Shown: positions 8,615 through 18,623, counted from the first letter of the stretch. The stretch is DNA of 64,000 nucleotides from UBA2705 sp963977105 (GCA_963977105.1 CAXBNI010000001.1:558001-622000); one strand, 5' to 3'. Notes: a model not told the origin generated them from the sequence alone. Numbers and translations are program-made.

Positions 8615-9634
8615 ATGAAGTTTCTCGATCAAGCCAAAATATATGTAAAAAGCGGCAATGGCGGCCCTGGCTGTATGTCATTCCACCGCGAAAAATACGT
8701 TGAATATGGTGGCCCTGATGGCGGTAATGGTGGCAAAGGCGGCGACGTCTACATTCATGCCGTGAGCAACCTAAACACACTTATTGATTTCCGTTACACG
8801 CAGCATTTCAAAGCCGAAAATGGCCATAACGGCCAAGGCCGTAACAAGTCTGGCCGCGGCGGTGAAGATATCACCGTTAATGTTCCTATTGGTACACAGA
8901 TCATTGATGAAGATAAAGAAACCGTCCTGCTTGATATGGTCAATGACGGTGACACTGTCTTGTTCATGCGCGGTGGCGATGGCGGCTTTGGTAACGCACA
9001 TTATAAAAGCTCAACCAACCAAGCTCCCCGCAAAACGACATCGGGCTGGCCTGGTGAAGAACGCGATTTATGGTTGCGCTTGAAGTTAATCGCAGATGTC
9101 GGCCTTATCGGTATGCCCAATGCAGGCAAATCGACATTTCTATCCGCCTGCTCGCGCGCAAACCCTAAAATTGCCGATTACCCCTTTACAACGCTACACC
9201 CAAATTTGGGTGTTGTCCGCCGTCACGGCCAAGAATTCATTCTAGCGGACATTCCCGGTTTGATTGAAGGCGCACATGAAGGGCTTGGCCTAGGCCACCG
9301 CTTCCTTGGTCACGTTGAACGTTCTGCGATTTTACTGCACATGATCGACATTACGCAAGATGACCCCGCGAAGGCATATAAAACTATTCGCGAGGAGTTA
9401 AAGTCCTACGGCGGCGAAATCTCGACAAAACGTGAAATTGTTGCATTGAATAAATCAGACGCGCTTGGGGATGAACTCTCGGCATATCAAGCCGAGGAGT
9501 TTGAGGCCGCAACAGGCATTAAACCTTATGTTATGTCTGCGGTTGCTGGCCTTGGCCTTGACCCCGTTCTTAATGAGCTTGGCGATGCCGTACGCGCACG
9601 CATTCAGGCTGATAAAGAAGCACAGCTCGCCTAA
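8615..9634 (+). CDS. obgE: Obg-family GTPase (CgtA/ObgE)
   Basis: Ribosome-associated GTPase involved in 50S assembly and stress and cell-cycle control. The glycine-rich Obg fold spans residues 1-158, with runs such as GGPDGGNGGKGG. The G domain follows with G1 GMPNAGKST (166-174), switch II DIPGLIEG and G4 NKSD. It is 339 aa, typical for alphaproteobacteria, and lacks a long C-terminal OCT extension. Its AGGATAA ribosome site sits just beyond the rpmA terminator. The neighbourhood rplU-rpmA-obgE is conserved across bacteria. Confidence 0.97.
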   Translation: MKFLDQAKIYVKSGNGGPGCMSFHREKYVEYGGPDGGNGGKGGDVYIHAVSNLNTLIDFRYTQHFKAENGHNGQGRNKSGRGGEDITVNVPIGTQIIDEDKETVLLDMVNDGDTVLFMRGGDGGFGNAHYKSSTNQAPRKTTSGWPGEERDLWLRLKLIADVGLIGMPNAGKSTFLSACSRANPKIADYPFTTLHPNLGVVRRHGQEFILADIPGLIEGAHEGLGLGHRFLGHVERSAILLHMIDITQDDPAKAYKTIREELKSYGGEISTKREIVALNKSDALGDELSAYQAEEFEAATGIKPYVMSAVAGLGLDPVLNELGDAVRARIQADKEAQLA

Positions 9635-9781
9635 CGCGCACCATATAAAACAACGTCTCCATGCCACTTATCCCAAAGCCTTGGTCTTTGCGGATCGTTC
9701 TTTAATGCTATCTTAATTAAATTCTATATAATAGGAGATGTAAGAGTCTCTTTTATTTTTAAATAGCAAGGTCACAACAAC

Positions 9782-12544
9782 ATGCCCAAAGACAGTCTAG
9801 ACAAAGCTTTACATGAAGATCATTTCAAAGTGCCGCTGAAATATCAGCCAGATCACATTGATGTCGACATCAGAATTCATGATACAGACAATGTAGACGT
9901 TGAAACGCGCTATCATTATAAAGACGCTTTCCCTGCCGAAGCTAAACCTGCTTATATTGAGCTAGATTTTGAAGACATTAAGCTCTCCGCAGATGAGCGC
10001 CAAAATGGCGCGTCACCAACGACATTACTGAGCCTAGAGATTGACGGCACGGCCTTAATTGAGGGACAAGATTACAGCTACATTGGCGCAAAGCATAAAA
10101 TTCACCTTAATATTCCCAATGGCAAAAGCGACTTTATATTAAGCGCAAAAACCAATGTAGACCCTGAAAATAACACCACCGGCGTTGGCCTTTACATGAG
10201 CGATGGCAACATCTTTTTTAAAGGCGAGACTATGAATTTTAGAAAAGTATCGCCGATACAGGACCGCACTGATGTGCTCTCAACATATAAAGTGACATTA
10301 CGCAGCAATCCAAACGCTGAAAAGCTAAGCAATTACAACCAGCTGCTATCAAACGGCCTGCTTACTGACGAAGGCATTGACGCAGATGGCTACACTTACA
10401 CTGAATACAAAGATAACGCCCCGAAACCTTGCTATTTAATGGGCGTACAGGCGGGTGAATTTGCCAGCGCAGAATACGACCACACCTTCAGCAATGGCCA
10501 TAAAGTTCAAATCTTCACTCACGCGCCATTAAAAGACAAAGACAAAGACCAATATGTAGTTGAAGGCATCAAACGCGGCATGGAGTATTTAGATAAAGAG
10601 TTTGGCCTTATCTATGATAAGCCTGAATATCACATAACATCCCTCACCACCTTTAATGCGGGTGCGACTGAAACGAAGACAATGCCGATGTTCTCCGCTA
10701 GCTATTTCACAACAGACAAAGACTTTGTCTATAACGCTAATTTGCTTGATACAATGGCAGTGGTTATTCATGAGTACATTCATGAATTTATCGGCAACAC
10801 ATTCTATATCAACAATTGGCTAGAGCTTGGCTCGAAAGAAGGCCAGACAGTCTTCTTAGAGCAGCTTGCAACAGCCGCGATGCTCGCCGATGCTGATGTT
10901 GTCCGCATGGGGGACATGAACGGCATGGTGAACAGCCAGTTCGCCAAAGAGGACGACCAAAAGCTCCCCCCTATTCCGAAGTCACTAAACTCAGAGCGTG
11001 ACCATTATTCATCAACCACATATAGCAAAGGCGCAGAATGCTTCCGCATGATGCACACGCTTATGGGGCACGATAATTACACCAAACTTGTGAAAGAATA
11101 TGTTGATAACCATTATACGCAAAATGGCGGCATTGATGACTTCCTCGCCCTAGCTGAGCAGCATCATAACTTTGATTACACAGGTAAATTCTCACGTTGG
11201 TTTAAACAAGCTGGGCGCGCCACAGTCACAAGCCAAGGCCACTATAAACCCGATAGCCAAGAATTTGTGGTCAGCCTACAGCAAAGCTTCAAAGATGACA
11301 CAAACAAACCATTACCTATCCCATTAAATATGGCGTTATGCATTGATGGCGCAATGGAACAGGAGCAGATTTTTGTCTTCGACCAAGAAAACGACGCCAT
11401 CGTTTTTAAGAACGTCACGAAACAGCCTGATGCCTATAGCATAAACCGTGGATTCTCTGCGCCGATTGAAGTCAATCACGACCAAGACTCAGGACAGGCG
11501 TTAAAGCTACTCGCCGCTGAAAGTGACGGCGTGACGCAGCTACAAATCATTCAGGACATCCACAATAAAGAGATTTTAAAGCGCTATCAGGCACTCAAAA
11601 CCGGACAGACGGTGCCTGCTATACCAAATAGCCTTTCATCCGCCTTACAAACGCTCGTCACGCGCAATGATATTGCGCCAGACGTACTGGCCAAACTTTT
11701 GACCCCTGCGCCCTGTGGCGGCTTGCGCGCAAAAATAACCAATACCGAGCCACTAACACTATTCAAGGCACGAGAAAGCTACCTTAATGATATTTCAAGC
11801 GCGCTTTACAGCGAAATGGATGCGAAATATTCTGATTTAAGAGCTGCGTTATCAGGCCCTTACAAAGAAGAAAAGGCATTGCAGCAAAACCGTACGCTGG
11901 CCTCAACACTTATCAGGTTTACTAGCCGCGCGAATAACACCGCTGAACAGCAAAAGATTATGGACCTCTACAATACTGCCAATTGCGGCCATGACCGCCT
12001 CGTTGCCGCAAGCCTTATTAGCGCATTAAGAAGCACAAACCCACAAGAAGCAGCATCATTAGAGGCTGACTTCCTTACTTATATGTCCGCAGATACAAAT
12101 GGGACATTAAAAGCCATGGATATTCTGGTCGGCGAAACAGTCAGCGACCCACAAGCCCTATTGCATCGCGTGTTAAATGACACGAAATACAGTTATGATT
12201 GGGGCATCCCACACCACGGTAAAATGGTTAGTTTACATTTTGCTGCGAATTACGAGAATTTTCACAAAGCTGACGGTTCCGGTTATGAAGCTATTGCTGA
12301 TATGGCTATCGCGGCAGGAAAAATCAACCCAGAAGTCGCCGCTGCCGTGGGTGGCCACCTGACATCGCTAAATAATTTCGATGCAACCACAGCAGCCAAG
12401 ATGCACAAAGCATTAGAGCGCATTAACAGCACGCCAAGTATGCCGCTACAGCTACGCAAGGCTGTTGAAGACGCAATGGATGAATATAGTAAAAAAAACG
12501 GAGCGCAATGCAGCGGAAAAGCTAATCCGAACTGTAATCCGTAA
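9782..12544 (+). CDS. M1-family aminopeptidase paralogue with altered GAMEN motif (GATET)
   Basis: Large M1 metallopeptidase-like protein of 920 aa without a signal peptide, so presumably cytosolic. The zinc site is intact: HEYIH at residues 330-334 and the third ligand E353 in SKEG, 18 residues on. The transition-state tyrosine region TYSKGAECFRMM is also present. The substrate-anchoring GAMEN motif is changed to GATET (294-298), keeping the glutamate but losing the Met and Asn. The next gene is a canonical PepN sharing the C-terminal FHKADGSGY segment, so the pair arose by tandem duplication. Altered exopeptidase specificity is inference. An AGGTC ribosome site precedes the ATG, and a TATAAT at 9727-9732 may be its -10. 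Confidence 0.9.
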   Translation: MPKDSLDKALHEDHFKVPLKYQPDHIDVDIRIHDTDNVDVETRYHYKDAFPAEAKPAYIELDFEDIKLSADERQNGASPTTLLSLEIDGTALIEGQDYSYIGAKHKIHLNIPNGKSDFILSAKTNVDPENNTTGVGLYMSDGNIFFKGETMNFRKVSPIQDRTDVLSTYKVTLRSNPNAEKLSNYNQLLSNGLLTDEGIDADGYTYTEYKDNAPKPCYLMGVQAGEFASAEYDHTFSNGHKVQIFTHAPLKDKDKDQYVVEGIKRGMEYLDKEFGLIYDKPEYHITSLTTFNAGATETKTMPMFSASYFTTDKDFVYNANLLDTMAVVIHEYIHEFIGNTFYINNWLELGSKEGQTVFLEQLATAAMLADADVVRMGDMNGMVNSQFAKEDDQKLPPIPKSLNSERDHYSSTTYSKGAECFRMMHTLMGHDNYTKLVKEYVDNHYTQNGGIDDFLALAEQHHNFDYTGKFSRWFKQAGRATVTSQGHYKPDSQEFVVSLQQSFKDDTNKPLPIPLNMALCIDGAMEQEQIFVFDQENDAIVFKNVTKQPDAYSINRGFSAPIEVNHDQDSGQALKLLAAESDGVTQLQIIQDIHNKEILKRYQALKTGQTVPAIPNSLSSALQTLVTRNDIAPDVLAKLLTPAPCGGLRAKITNTEPLTLFKARESYLNDISSALYSEMDAKYSDLRAALSGPYKEEKALQQNRTLASTLIRFTSRANNTAEQQKIMDLYNTANCGHDRLVAASLISALRSTNPQEAASLEADFLTYMSADTNGTLKAMDILVGETVSDPQALLHRVLNDTKYSYDWGIPHHGKMVSLHFAANYENFHKADGSGYEAIADMAIAAGKINPEVAAAVGGHLTSLNNFDATTAAKMHKALERINSTPSMPLQLRKAVEDAMDEYSKKNGAQCSGKANPNCNP

Positions 12545-12602
12545 GCGTTTTCTGGTATAGAATCATATTAACGACTTCCACTTCAATCTACGTGAGGATC
12601 TC

Positions 12603-15233
12603 ATGCGCACAGACCTGCCCCAAACAATCTATTTAAAAGACTATCAACAGCCTGCTTTCTTCGCAAAGCATTGTGATTTAACATTCAAAATTCATGATGG
12701 ACATACGGTTGTAAGGTCAGAAACGCAATATGAGAAAAATGACAGCGTCAAGAGCTGCATATTAAGCTTGAACGGTGAGCATCAAGAGCTTGTTTCAATT
12801 GAATTAGATGGCGTTACATTAGGTGAATCCGCCTACGAGATTACAGATACGGAGCTGAACTTAACCGTTGAAAAACAAAGCTTTAAACTGACGATCGAAA
12901 CTAAAATATCACCTGAGACCAACACCGCATTGGAAGGCCTATATAAATCAGGCGACACGTACTGTACGCAGTGCGAGGCTGAGGGCTTTAGACGCATTAC
13001 CTATTACCAAGATCGCCCCGATAATATGGCGACCTTCACCACACGGATCGAAGCAGATAAAAGCAAGTATCCTATTTTGCTATCAAACGGCAATTTAACC
13101 GATTCTGGCGAACTTGAAAATGGTCGTCATTTTACAGTGTGGGATGACCCGTGGAAAAAGCCTTGCTACCTTTTCGCGCTCGTCGTCGGAAACTTGAAAC
13201 ATATCGAGGATAAATTCACGACCGCATCAGGTCGCGAAGTCACACTGCGAATTTATGTACGTGATGGTGACCAAGGCCAGTGTTCACACGCAATGGAGAG
13301 CTTGAAACATTCCATGAAATGGGATGAAGATAAATACGGGCGTGAATACGACCTCGATTTATTCAACATTGTAGCGGTTAGCGACTTTAATATGGGCGCG
13401 ATGGAGAATAAATCTCTTAACGTCTTCAATACAGCGCTTGTTCTTGCACACGAGGAAACCGCGACAGATGGTGACTTTCAGCGCGTTGAAGGCGTTGTCG
13501 CCCATGAATATTTCCACAACTGGACAGGTAACCGCATTACATGCCGTGATTGGTTTCAACTTTCACTAAAAGAAGGCCTCACAGTCTTTAGAGACCAAGA
13601 ATTTAGTGCCGACATGAATTCCGCGCCAGTGCAGCGTATTGATGACGTTATTCACCTGCGCGAATTCCAGTTCTCAGAGGATTCAAGCCCACTTGCACAC
13701 CCTATTCGCCCTGATAACTATATTGAAATCAATAATTTCTATACCATGACCGTCTATGAAAAAGGCGCTGAAATTATTCGCATGTTCTATAATTTACTAG
13801 GCCCTAAAACATATCGCAAAGCGACTGATTTATACTTTGAACGCCATGACGGACAGGCTGTGACCTGTGAAGACTGGGCAAAGTGCATGGAAGACGCTTC
13901 CGGCCTTGACCTGACGCAGTTTAAGCTCTGGTACACACAGGCCGGTACACCAGAAGTTACGATGCGAACAGTTTATGACGAAGCCGCACAGCGCATGACC
14001 TTGGAATTCACGCAGAAGATTCCTGACACCACAGGCCAGAGCGACAAAGCTCCGATGCATATCCCGATACGCATGGCGTTGATAGCCGCTAATGGCAGCG
14101 AACTTGCCCTAAATAGCGATGGCGACAAAGAAACCGTCCTACATTTAAAAGCAGCAAAGCAAAGCTTTACGTTTGAGAACATCAGCTCAAAAGCTGTGCC
14201 TTCAGTATTGCGCGGCTTTTCTGCCCCTGTGAAGCTTAGCGCCGATCTGAGTGATCAAGACCTACAATTCCTGATGGTGCATGACCAAGACGGGTTCAAT
14301 AAATGGGAAGCCGGACAGAAATTGGCCATGCGTCAAATTATCGCGCATTACAATAACGATGAGCACAGCACAGATTTTGCTTTTATTGACAGCATCAAAA
14401 CGCTTGCTGAAAAAGCCTTTGATACTGACACTGACCATGCATTGCTTGCGCGCGCACTTAGCCTGCCAAGCATGGGCGACTTAATGCAGCACCTTGAGGA
14501 TCTTGACCCTGTGCGCTTACACGGCGCATGCGAAACAGTCCAAAGCGATCTTTCTGCGGCATGCCATGATGTTATGCTTAGAGTATATGACGCATTTAAG
14601 GTTCAGGCTGATGGTTTAAAATTCCATGAAGCCGCAGGCCGCCGCGCCCTTAAAAACGCTGCCCTGCAATATTTATGCGGCCACAAAGACGCTGACCGTA
14701 ACGCACATGAACTTGCCAATGCGCAATATGAAAGGGCAGCAAATATGACAGACCGTATGGCTGCCTTAAGCAATCTGGTCGACACACAAAGCGCCCATAG
14801 AGACTTATGCCTTGCAGATTTTCATCAGCGCTTCAAGGAGCATGAACTTGTCGTAAACAAGTGGTTTGGTCTGCAAGCTGGCGCCGTACGCCCAAGCATT
14901 ATTGAAGACGTACAGGAGCTTTCTGCGCATCCAGACTTTAACTGGAAAAATCCAAACCGCGTCAGGTCCCTTTTTGCGGCCTTCGCAATGCGCAACCCTG
15001 CTGCATTTCACAAAGCGGATGGTAGCGGTTATGATTTTCTGACAGACGCCATTATTAAGCTAAACGATATTAACCCACAAATCGCGGCGCGGCTTTTAAC
15101 TCCGATGCGTGAATGGAAACGTTTTGATGCTATACGACAAGATAAAATTAAAGCCTGCTTAGAGCGCATTCTCGCGACTAAAGACCTTTCTAAGGATGTC
15201 TTTGAAATCGCAAGTAAAAGCTTAAAAGGTTAA
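12603..15233 (+). CDS. pepN: Aminopeptidase N (M1 family)
   Basis: Zinc aminopeptidase of the PepN/gamma-proteobacterial type that trims peptides released by ATP-dependent proteases. All catalytic features are present: GAMEN at residues 265-269, HEYFH at 301-305 with ligand E324 in LKEG, and the catalytic tyrosine in TVYEKGAEIIRM. Its 876 aa match the family (about 870-890), including the all-helical C-terminal domain. A GAGG ribosome site lies before the ATG. It follows its GATET paralogue by 58 bases and is followed 5 bases after its stop by an SGNH hydrolase gene, suggesting one transcript. Confidence 0.97.
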   Translation: MRTDLPQTIYLKDYQQPAFFAKHCDLTFKIHDGHTVVRSETQYEKNDSVKSCILSLNGEHQELVSIELDGVTLGESAYEITDTELNLTVEKQSFKLTIETKISPETNTALEGLYKSGDTYCTQCEAEGFRRITYYQDRPDNMATFTTRIEADKSKYPILLSNGNLTDSGELENGRHFTVWDDPWKKPCYLFALVVGNLKHIEDKFTTASGREVTLRIYVRDGDQGQCSHAMESLKHSMKWDEDKYGREYDLDLFNIVAVSDFNMGAMENKSLNVFNTALVLAHEETATDGDFQRVEGVVAHEYFHNWTGNRITCRDWFQLSLKEGLTVFRDQEFSADMNSAPVQRIDDVIHLREFQFSEDSSPLAHPIRPDNYIEINNFYTMTVYEKGAEIIRMFYNLLGPKTYRKATDLYFERHDGQAVTCEDWAKCMEDASGLDLTQFKLWYTQAGTPEVTMRTVYDEAAQRMTLEFTQKIPDTTGQSDKAPMHIPIRMALIAANGSELALNSDGDKETVLHLKAAKQSFTFENISSKAVPSVLRGFSAPVKLSADLSDQDLQFLMVHDQDGFNKWEAGQKLAMRQIIAHYNNDEHSTDFAFIDSIKTLAEKAFDTDTDHALLARALSLPSMGDLMQHLEDLDPVRLHGACETVQSDLSAACHDVMLRVYDAFKVQADGLKFHEAAGRRALKNAALQYLCGHKDADRNAHELANAQYERAANMTDRMAALSNLVDTQSAHRDLCLADFHQRFKEHELVVNKWFGLQAGAVRPSIIEDVQELSAHPDFNWKNPNRVRSLFAAFAMRNPAAFHKADGSGYDFLTDAIIKLNDINPQIAARLLTPMREWKRFDAIRQDKIKACLERILATKDLSKDVFEIASKSLKG

Positions 15234-15238
15234 GCTAT

Positions 15239-15901
15239 ATGTCGGGGCGCATTGTTTGTATTGGAGACTCCATTACCGAAGGCATAGGTGACGAAGACGC
15301 GCATGGCTGGGTCGGGCGTGTTGGTCAGCTTTTAGCTCACGAGGCCGCAAGTAAGCAGGCAGAACCGTGGCGGATGATAAACCTTGGCGTTGCAGGCGAT
15401 ACAAGCATCGACATTAAGCACCGCCTATGCAGCGAAGTCTTTTACCGCACGCCGCAATTATTGATTATTGCCGCAGGCATTAATGATACAGCTTATAAAA
15501 TATGGCCTGATAAGCGCGGCCACAAAATCGACCTCCATATGGCGCGCTTTACATGGAAAGAAAGCTTTAGCATTCTCAAAGGCGCAGCGTACCCCATTAT
15601 ATTAGTTGGCCCCACCCCAGTAAACGAAAGTAAACTGCCTGGTGTATGGAGACCTTTTGATGATCGCGACAAAGGCACAGACCTCCACAACGCAGATATT
15701 ATAGCCTATAATGAGATGCTCAAAAGCGAAGCCGCGCTTGCTGGACATGGCTTCGTTGATATGTTTAGCGCCCTTGAACATAATAAATTCATTGCGACCC
15801 TTGCAGATGGACTGCACCCCAATAATAAGGGGTATGACATGATGGCTGAGATAATGAGCACCTATTTGCGCCAGATGGATTTACAGCAATACGCTCTATA
15901 G
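15239..15901 (+). CDS. SGNH/GDSL-family lipase or esterase
   Basis: Serine hydrolase of the SGNH superfamily, 220 aa, cytosolic by appearance. The four blocks are visible: GDSIT (block I, nucleophile Ser near residue 10), the GVAGDTS glycine block, GINDT (Asn of the oxyanion hole) and DGLHPN (catalytic Asp and His). These match arylesterase/TesA-like members, but substrate cannot be predicted. The start is 5 bases after the pepN stop, so it is probably translated from the pepN mRNA. A bidirectional terminator lies 40 bases downstream. Confidence 0.9.
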   Translation: MSGRIVCIGDSITEGIGDEDAHGWVGRVGQLLAHEAASKQAEPWRMINLGVAGDTSIDIKHRLCSEVFYRTPQLLIIAAGINDTAYKIWPDKRGHKIDLHMARFTWKESFSILKGAAYPIILVGPTPVNESKLPGVWRPFDDRDKGTDLHNADIIAYNEMLKSEAALAGHGFVDMFSALEHNKFIATLADGLHPNNKGYDMMAEIMSTYLRQMDLQQYAL

Positions 15902-15940
15902 ATAATTTTAGCCATAATCAACAGACACATCAAAGAGAAA

Positions 15941-15972
15941 AAAAGAGCCGGCAAATGCGGCTCTTTTCTAAC
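15941..15972. terminator. Bidirectional intrinsic terminator
   Basis: Perfect 10-bp stem AAAAGAGCCG (15941-15950) / CGGCTCTTTT (15958-15967) with a 7-base loop, with A and T tracts on the two sides. It can end the pepN-SGNH transcript on the plus strand and the converging small basic protein gene on the minus strand. Confidence 0.85.
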
Positions 15973-15992
15973 ATAATTCATATAGCGAGATA

Positions 15993-16370
15993 TTACTCTC
16001 CGGCAGAATCGCTTGGCTTGCGCACTGTACGTCTACGGCGTTTAATTTCCATCTTTGGCCCTGTGTTTTCAGGTGGAGCACTAATTGGCGCTGATGGCTC
16101 TTGCATATTGTTACCGTCACCACCATTTGCTACGCCGCCTTTGCGGCGTGCTGATCTGTGCGGTGGTACAGGTATTGGTTTTTGTGTCATCTGGTCGCGT
16201 TCGCTTGTCGCAATTTCAATTTCTAAACGTGCAGAAACTTTGCGAAGCTCATGAACTGCTTCTTGAAGACCGCCACGAAGTTCTGCGTCGTTTTTCTTTT
16301 CTTTCCATACGCAATACGCTTCCACACATTTTTCTGAAGTGTCCTTTAGACGTGTTTCAATTTCATCCAT
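15993..16370 (-). CDS. Small helical protein with basic C-terminal tail, unknown
   Basis: A 125-residue protein of no family I recognise. The first ~65 residues form a charged helical segment (MDEIETRLKDTSEKCVEAY and EAVHELRKVSARLEIEI), probably a coiled coil. The rest is Pro/Gly-rich with basic clusters HRSARRKGG and KRRRRTVRKPS, which could bind nucleic acid or acidic partners. It has no signal peptide or membrane segment. It stands alone between a bidirectional terminator and guaC, whose start is more than a kilobase upstream on the same strand. Codon use resembles its neighbours, so I take it as real. Confidence 0.7.
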   Translation of the reverse strand: MDEIETRLKDTSEKCVEAYCVWKEKKNDAELRGGLQEAVHELRKVSARLEIEIATSERDQMTQKPIPVPPHRSARRKGGVANGGDGNNMQEPSAPISAPPENTGPKMEIKRRRRTVRKPSDSAGE

Positions 16371-16453
16371 GTTTTATACCTTTTTGATTTTTGAAATTAT
16401 AATGCCAAGATAACACTTTACTGCGTAAATCCTAACAAAAATAAAATATATAG

Positions 16454-17503
16454 CTACTCATTACCGAATATTGTGTTTAATTGCTGCGACACACGAATAA
16501 ACGTTGTGCGTTTTGACAATTCTTTTAACTGACGCGCGCCAACATAAGTGCAGGCTGAACGGACGCCACCAAGAATATTCTGCAGCGTTTCACCCTGTAC
16601 ATCACCGCGATAAGGCACCTTAACGGTCTTGCCTTCACTCGCACGGTAATTCGCAACGCCACCTGCATGCTTATTCATCGCAGTGTCAGAACTCATGCCG
16701 TAAAACTGAACGTATTTCTTACCGTCAATCTCAACAACTTCTAATTCTGATTGATCGTGTCCGGCAAGCATACCGCCAAGCATCAAGAAATCAGCGCCAG
16801 CGCCAAACGCCTTTGCCAGATCACCAGGGACCGTGCAGCCGCCATCGCCGCAGACAAGGCCTGAGAGGCCGTGCGCTGCATCAGCACACTCAATAATCGC
16901 AGAAAGCTGCGGATAGCCTACGCCGGTCATTTTGCGAGTCGTGCACACCGAACCTGGACCAATGCCAACTTTAACAATGTCAGCGCCGCTAAGAATAAGC
17001 TCCTCAGTCATTTCACCCGTCACAACGTTACCAGCCATAATTGTTAGGTCAGGATACGCATCGCGTGCTCTGCGCACAAAATTCGTGAACATTTCGCTGT
17101 AGCCATTAGCAACATCAATGCAGACTTTATCAATTTTACCCGGCGCCTCTTTCATTACAGCATCAAGCTTTTCTTTATCACGCTCTGCCACGCCAATCGA
17201 ATACCACATATTAGAAGCCGCAGGGTCGTTGTTTAAAAACTCAACAAGCTGATCTTTTGAATAATGCTTTGTGATTGCCACAGAAAGGCCGTTGCCATCA
17301 TTGTGAAATGCGCGCGCCATTTCAAAAGTACCGACGCCGTCCATATTTGCAGAGACGATCGGCACACCATCAAATTCACGACCTGACCATTTAAATGTAA
17401 ACTTACGACGAATGTCGACTTCTTTACGACTGCCAAGCGTTGAACGCTTTGGGCGGATTAGTACATCTTTAAAGTCTAACTTGATATCTTCTTCAATACG
17501 CAT
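16454..17503 (-). CDS. guaC: GMP reductase
   Basis: NADPH-dependent conversion of GMP to IMP and ammonia, linking guanine salvage to adenine nucleotide supply. The 349-residue TIM-barrel has the IMPDH/GMPR catalytic loop GIGPGSVCTTRKMTGVG with nucleophile C187 and the phosphate site VCGDGGC. It lacks the CBS domain inserted in IMP dehydrogenases, which separates GuaC from GuaB. The C-terminal YRGDVQGETLQNILGGVRS matches E. coli-type GuaC. It lies 34 bases after bdhA on the same strand with no terminator visible between them, so cotranscription is possible. Confidence 0.95.
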   Translation of the reverse strand: MRIEEDIKLDFKDVLIRPKRSTLGSRKEVDIRRKFTFKWSGREFDGVPIVSANMDGVGTFEMARAFHNDGNGLSVAITKHYSKDQLVEFLNNDPAASNMWYSIGVAERDKEKLDAVMKEAPGKIDKVCIDVANGYSEMFTNFVRRARDAYPDLTIMAGNVVTGEMTEELILSGADIVKVGIGPGSVCTTRKMTGVGYPQLSAIIECADAAHGLSGLVCGDGGCTVPGDLAKAFGAGADFLMLGGMLAGHDQSELEVVEIDGKKYVQFYGMSSDTAMNKHAGGVANYRASEGKTVKVPYRGDVQGETLQNILGGVRSACTYVGARQLKELSKRTTFIRVSQQLNTIFGNE

Positions 17504-17537
17504 TTTTTATACCCTCTTTACCGATATATTATTTACA

Positions 17538-18323
17538 TTACTGAGCGGTCCAGCCGCCATCTATAGTTAATTCAGAGCCTGTGATCTGCGCCGCATCGCC
17601 TGAACATAAAAATGAAACAATCGACCCTATTTGTTCGGGCTTAGCGAATTCGCCAGAAGGCTGTTTTTCGGCCAGAAGTGCATTTTTTGCATCTTCCCAA
17701 GAAAGCCCGTCTTTATCCGCACGCAAATCAACCTGCTTTTCGACCAAGGGGGTTAAAACCCACCCCGGACATATAGAATTACAAGTAATGTTTTCCTGTG
17801 CCGTTTCAAGCGCAACAACCTTACTTAAGCCAACTAAGCCATGTTTCGCTGCAACATAAGCAGATTTGTTCACAGATGCAACCTTTCCATGCACAGAAGC
17901 AATATTTATTATTCTGCCCCAGTCATTTTTACGCATATAAGGCAGAGCGCGCTTAATGATATAGAACGGCGCCGAGAGCATTAAGTCTTGAATTAATTGC
18001 CATTTTTCAGCAGGAAAGCTTTCAATTGGCGCGACATGCTGAATGCCTGCATTATTGACAATTATATCAAAGCCGTTGCAAAGCATCTCCGCCTTTTCAA
18101 ACAAATCACGAACACCTTGCTCTGATGACAAGTCAGCAGGCACGTAATACGCTTTAACTTTATAATGCGCTTCTATCTCAGCGCGGATAGCCTCGACTTC
18201 CTTCGCGTCACCAAAGCCATTAAGAACAACTGAGGCCCCCTTTGATGCCAGCTGCTTTGCAATACCAAGCCCGATGCCGCTTGTTGAACCTGTGATTAAT
18301 GCTGTTTTATTATTAAGTGTCAT
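17538..18323 (-). CDS. bdhA: 3-hydroxybutyrate dehydrogenase (SDR family)
   Basis: Short-chain dehydrogenase interconverting (R)-3-hydroxybutyrate and acetoacetate with NAD. It has the cofactor motif TGSTSGIG (11-18), NNAG (90-93) and the catalytic S143, Y156 and K160 in the YVAAK pattern. The segment PGWVLTPLVEKQV and the ending ITGSELTIDGGWTAQ are typical of BdhA/HbdH, and its 261 aa fit that family. The product suggests polyhydroxybutyrate or ketone-body use, but no phaC or phaZ is in the window. The DUF1192 gene starts just upstream in the same orientation. Confidence 0.9.
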   Translation of the reverse strand: MTLNNKTALITGSTSGIGLGIAKQLASKGASVVLNGFGDAKEVEAIRAEIEAHYKVKAYYVPADLSSEQGVRDLFEKAEMLCNGFDIIVNNAGIQHVAPIESFPAEKWQLIQDLMLSAPFYIIKRALPYMRKNDWGRIINIASVHGKVASVNKSAYVAAKHGLVGLSKVVALETAQENITCNSICPGWVLTPLVEKQVDLRADKDGLSWEDAKNALLAEKQPSGEFAKPEQIGSIVSFLCSGDAAQITGSELTIDGGWTAQ

Positions 18324-18334
18324 CTGTGGTTACC

Positions 18335-18517
18335 TTATTTAAAGAAAGCATCCGCAGCACTGCTTGCCGCTTGCTTCTTTGTTATTTCGACCTCAACACG
18401 CGCAATTTCTTCATTTAGCGCGACAATATATTCACGTAAATCAGTAACTGAGATATCTACCAAATTAGCGGGAAAATCTTGTACTGTTTTTTTTACGACA
18501 GGATCATCTTCAAACAT
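18335..18517 (-). CDS. DUF1192 family protein
   Basis: A 60-residue small protein of the alphaproteobacterial DUF1192 family. It shows the family layout: an acidic N-terminus (MFEDDPVVKK), the L-x-D/E-L-x-E-x-I helix (VTDLREYIVALNEEIARVE) and the terminal AADAFFK. I choose the ATG at 18517 because GGAGG sits 5 bases upstream; an ATG further out at 18571 adds an unconserved basic stretch. Its function is unknown. It precedes bdhA by 12 bases and diverges from trcR. Confidence 0.88.
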   Translation of the reverse strand: MFEDDPVVKKTVQDFPANLVDISVTDLREYIVALNEEIARVEVEITKKQAASSAADAFFK

Positions 18518-18593
18518 TACGGCCTCCATTAAAACGACCTTTAATTTACTGCCTTTCCGGTTAATTTTCAATGCACATGAAATAATTCTTTTC

Positions 18594-18623
18594 TTGACCT
18601 GCGCGCCAAAAACAGTGTAAATT
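18594..18623 (+). promoter_or_regulatory. Candidate promoter for trcR with long structured leader
   Basis: TTGACC (18594-18599) and TAAATT (18618-18623) are spaced by 18 bases, about 136 bases ahead of trcR. The leader contains ATTGGCCT (18652-18659) and its exact complement AGGCCAAT (18721-18728), which could close a long stem ending 31 bases before the trcR ATG. No open reading frame is apparent in the leader. Confidence 0.45.
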
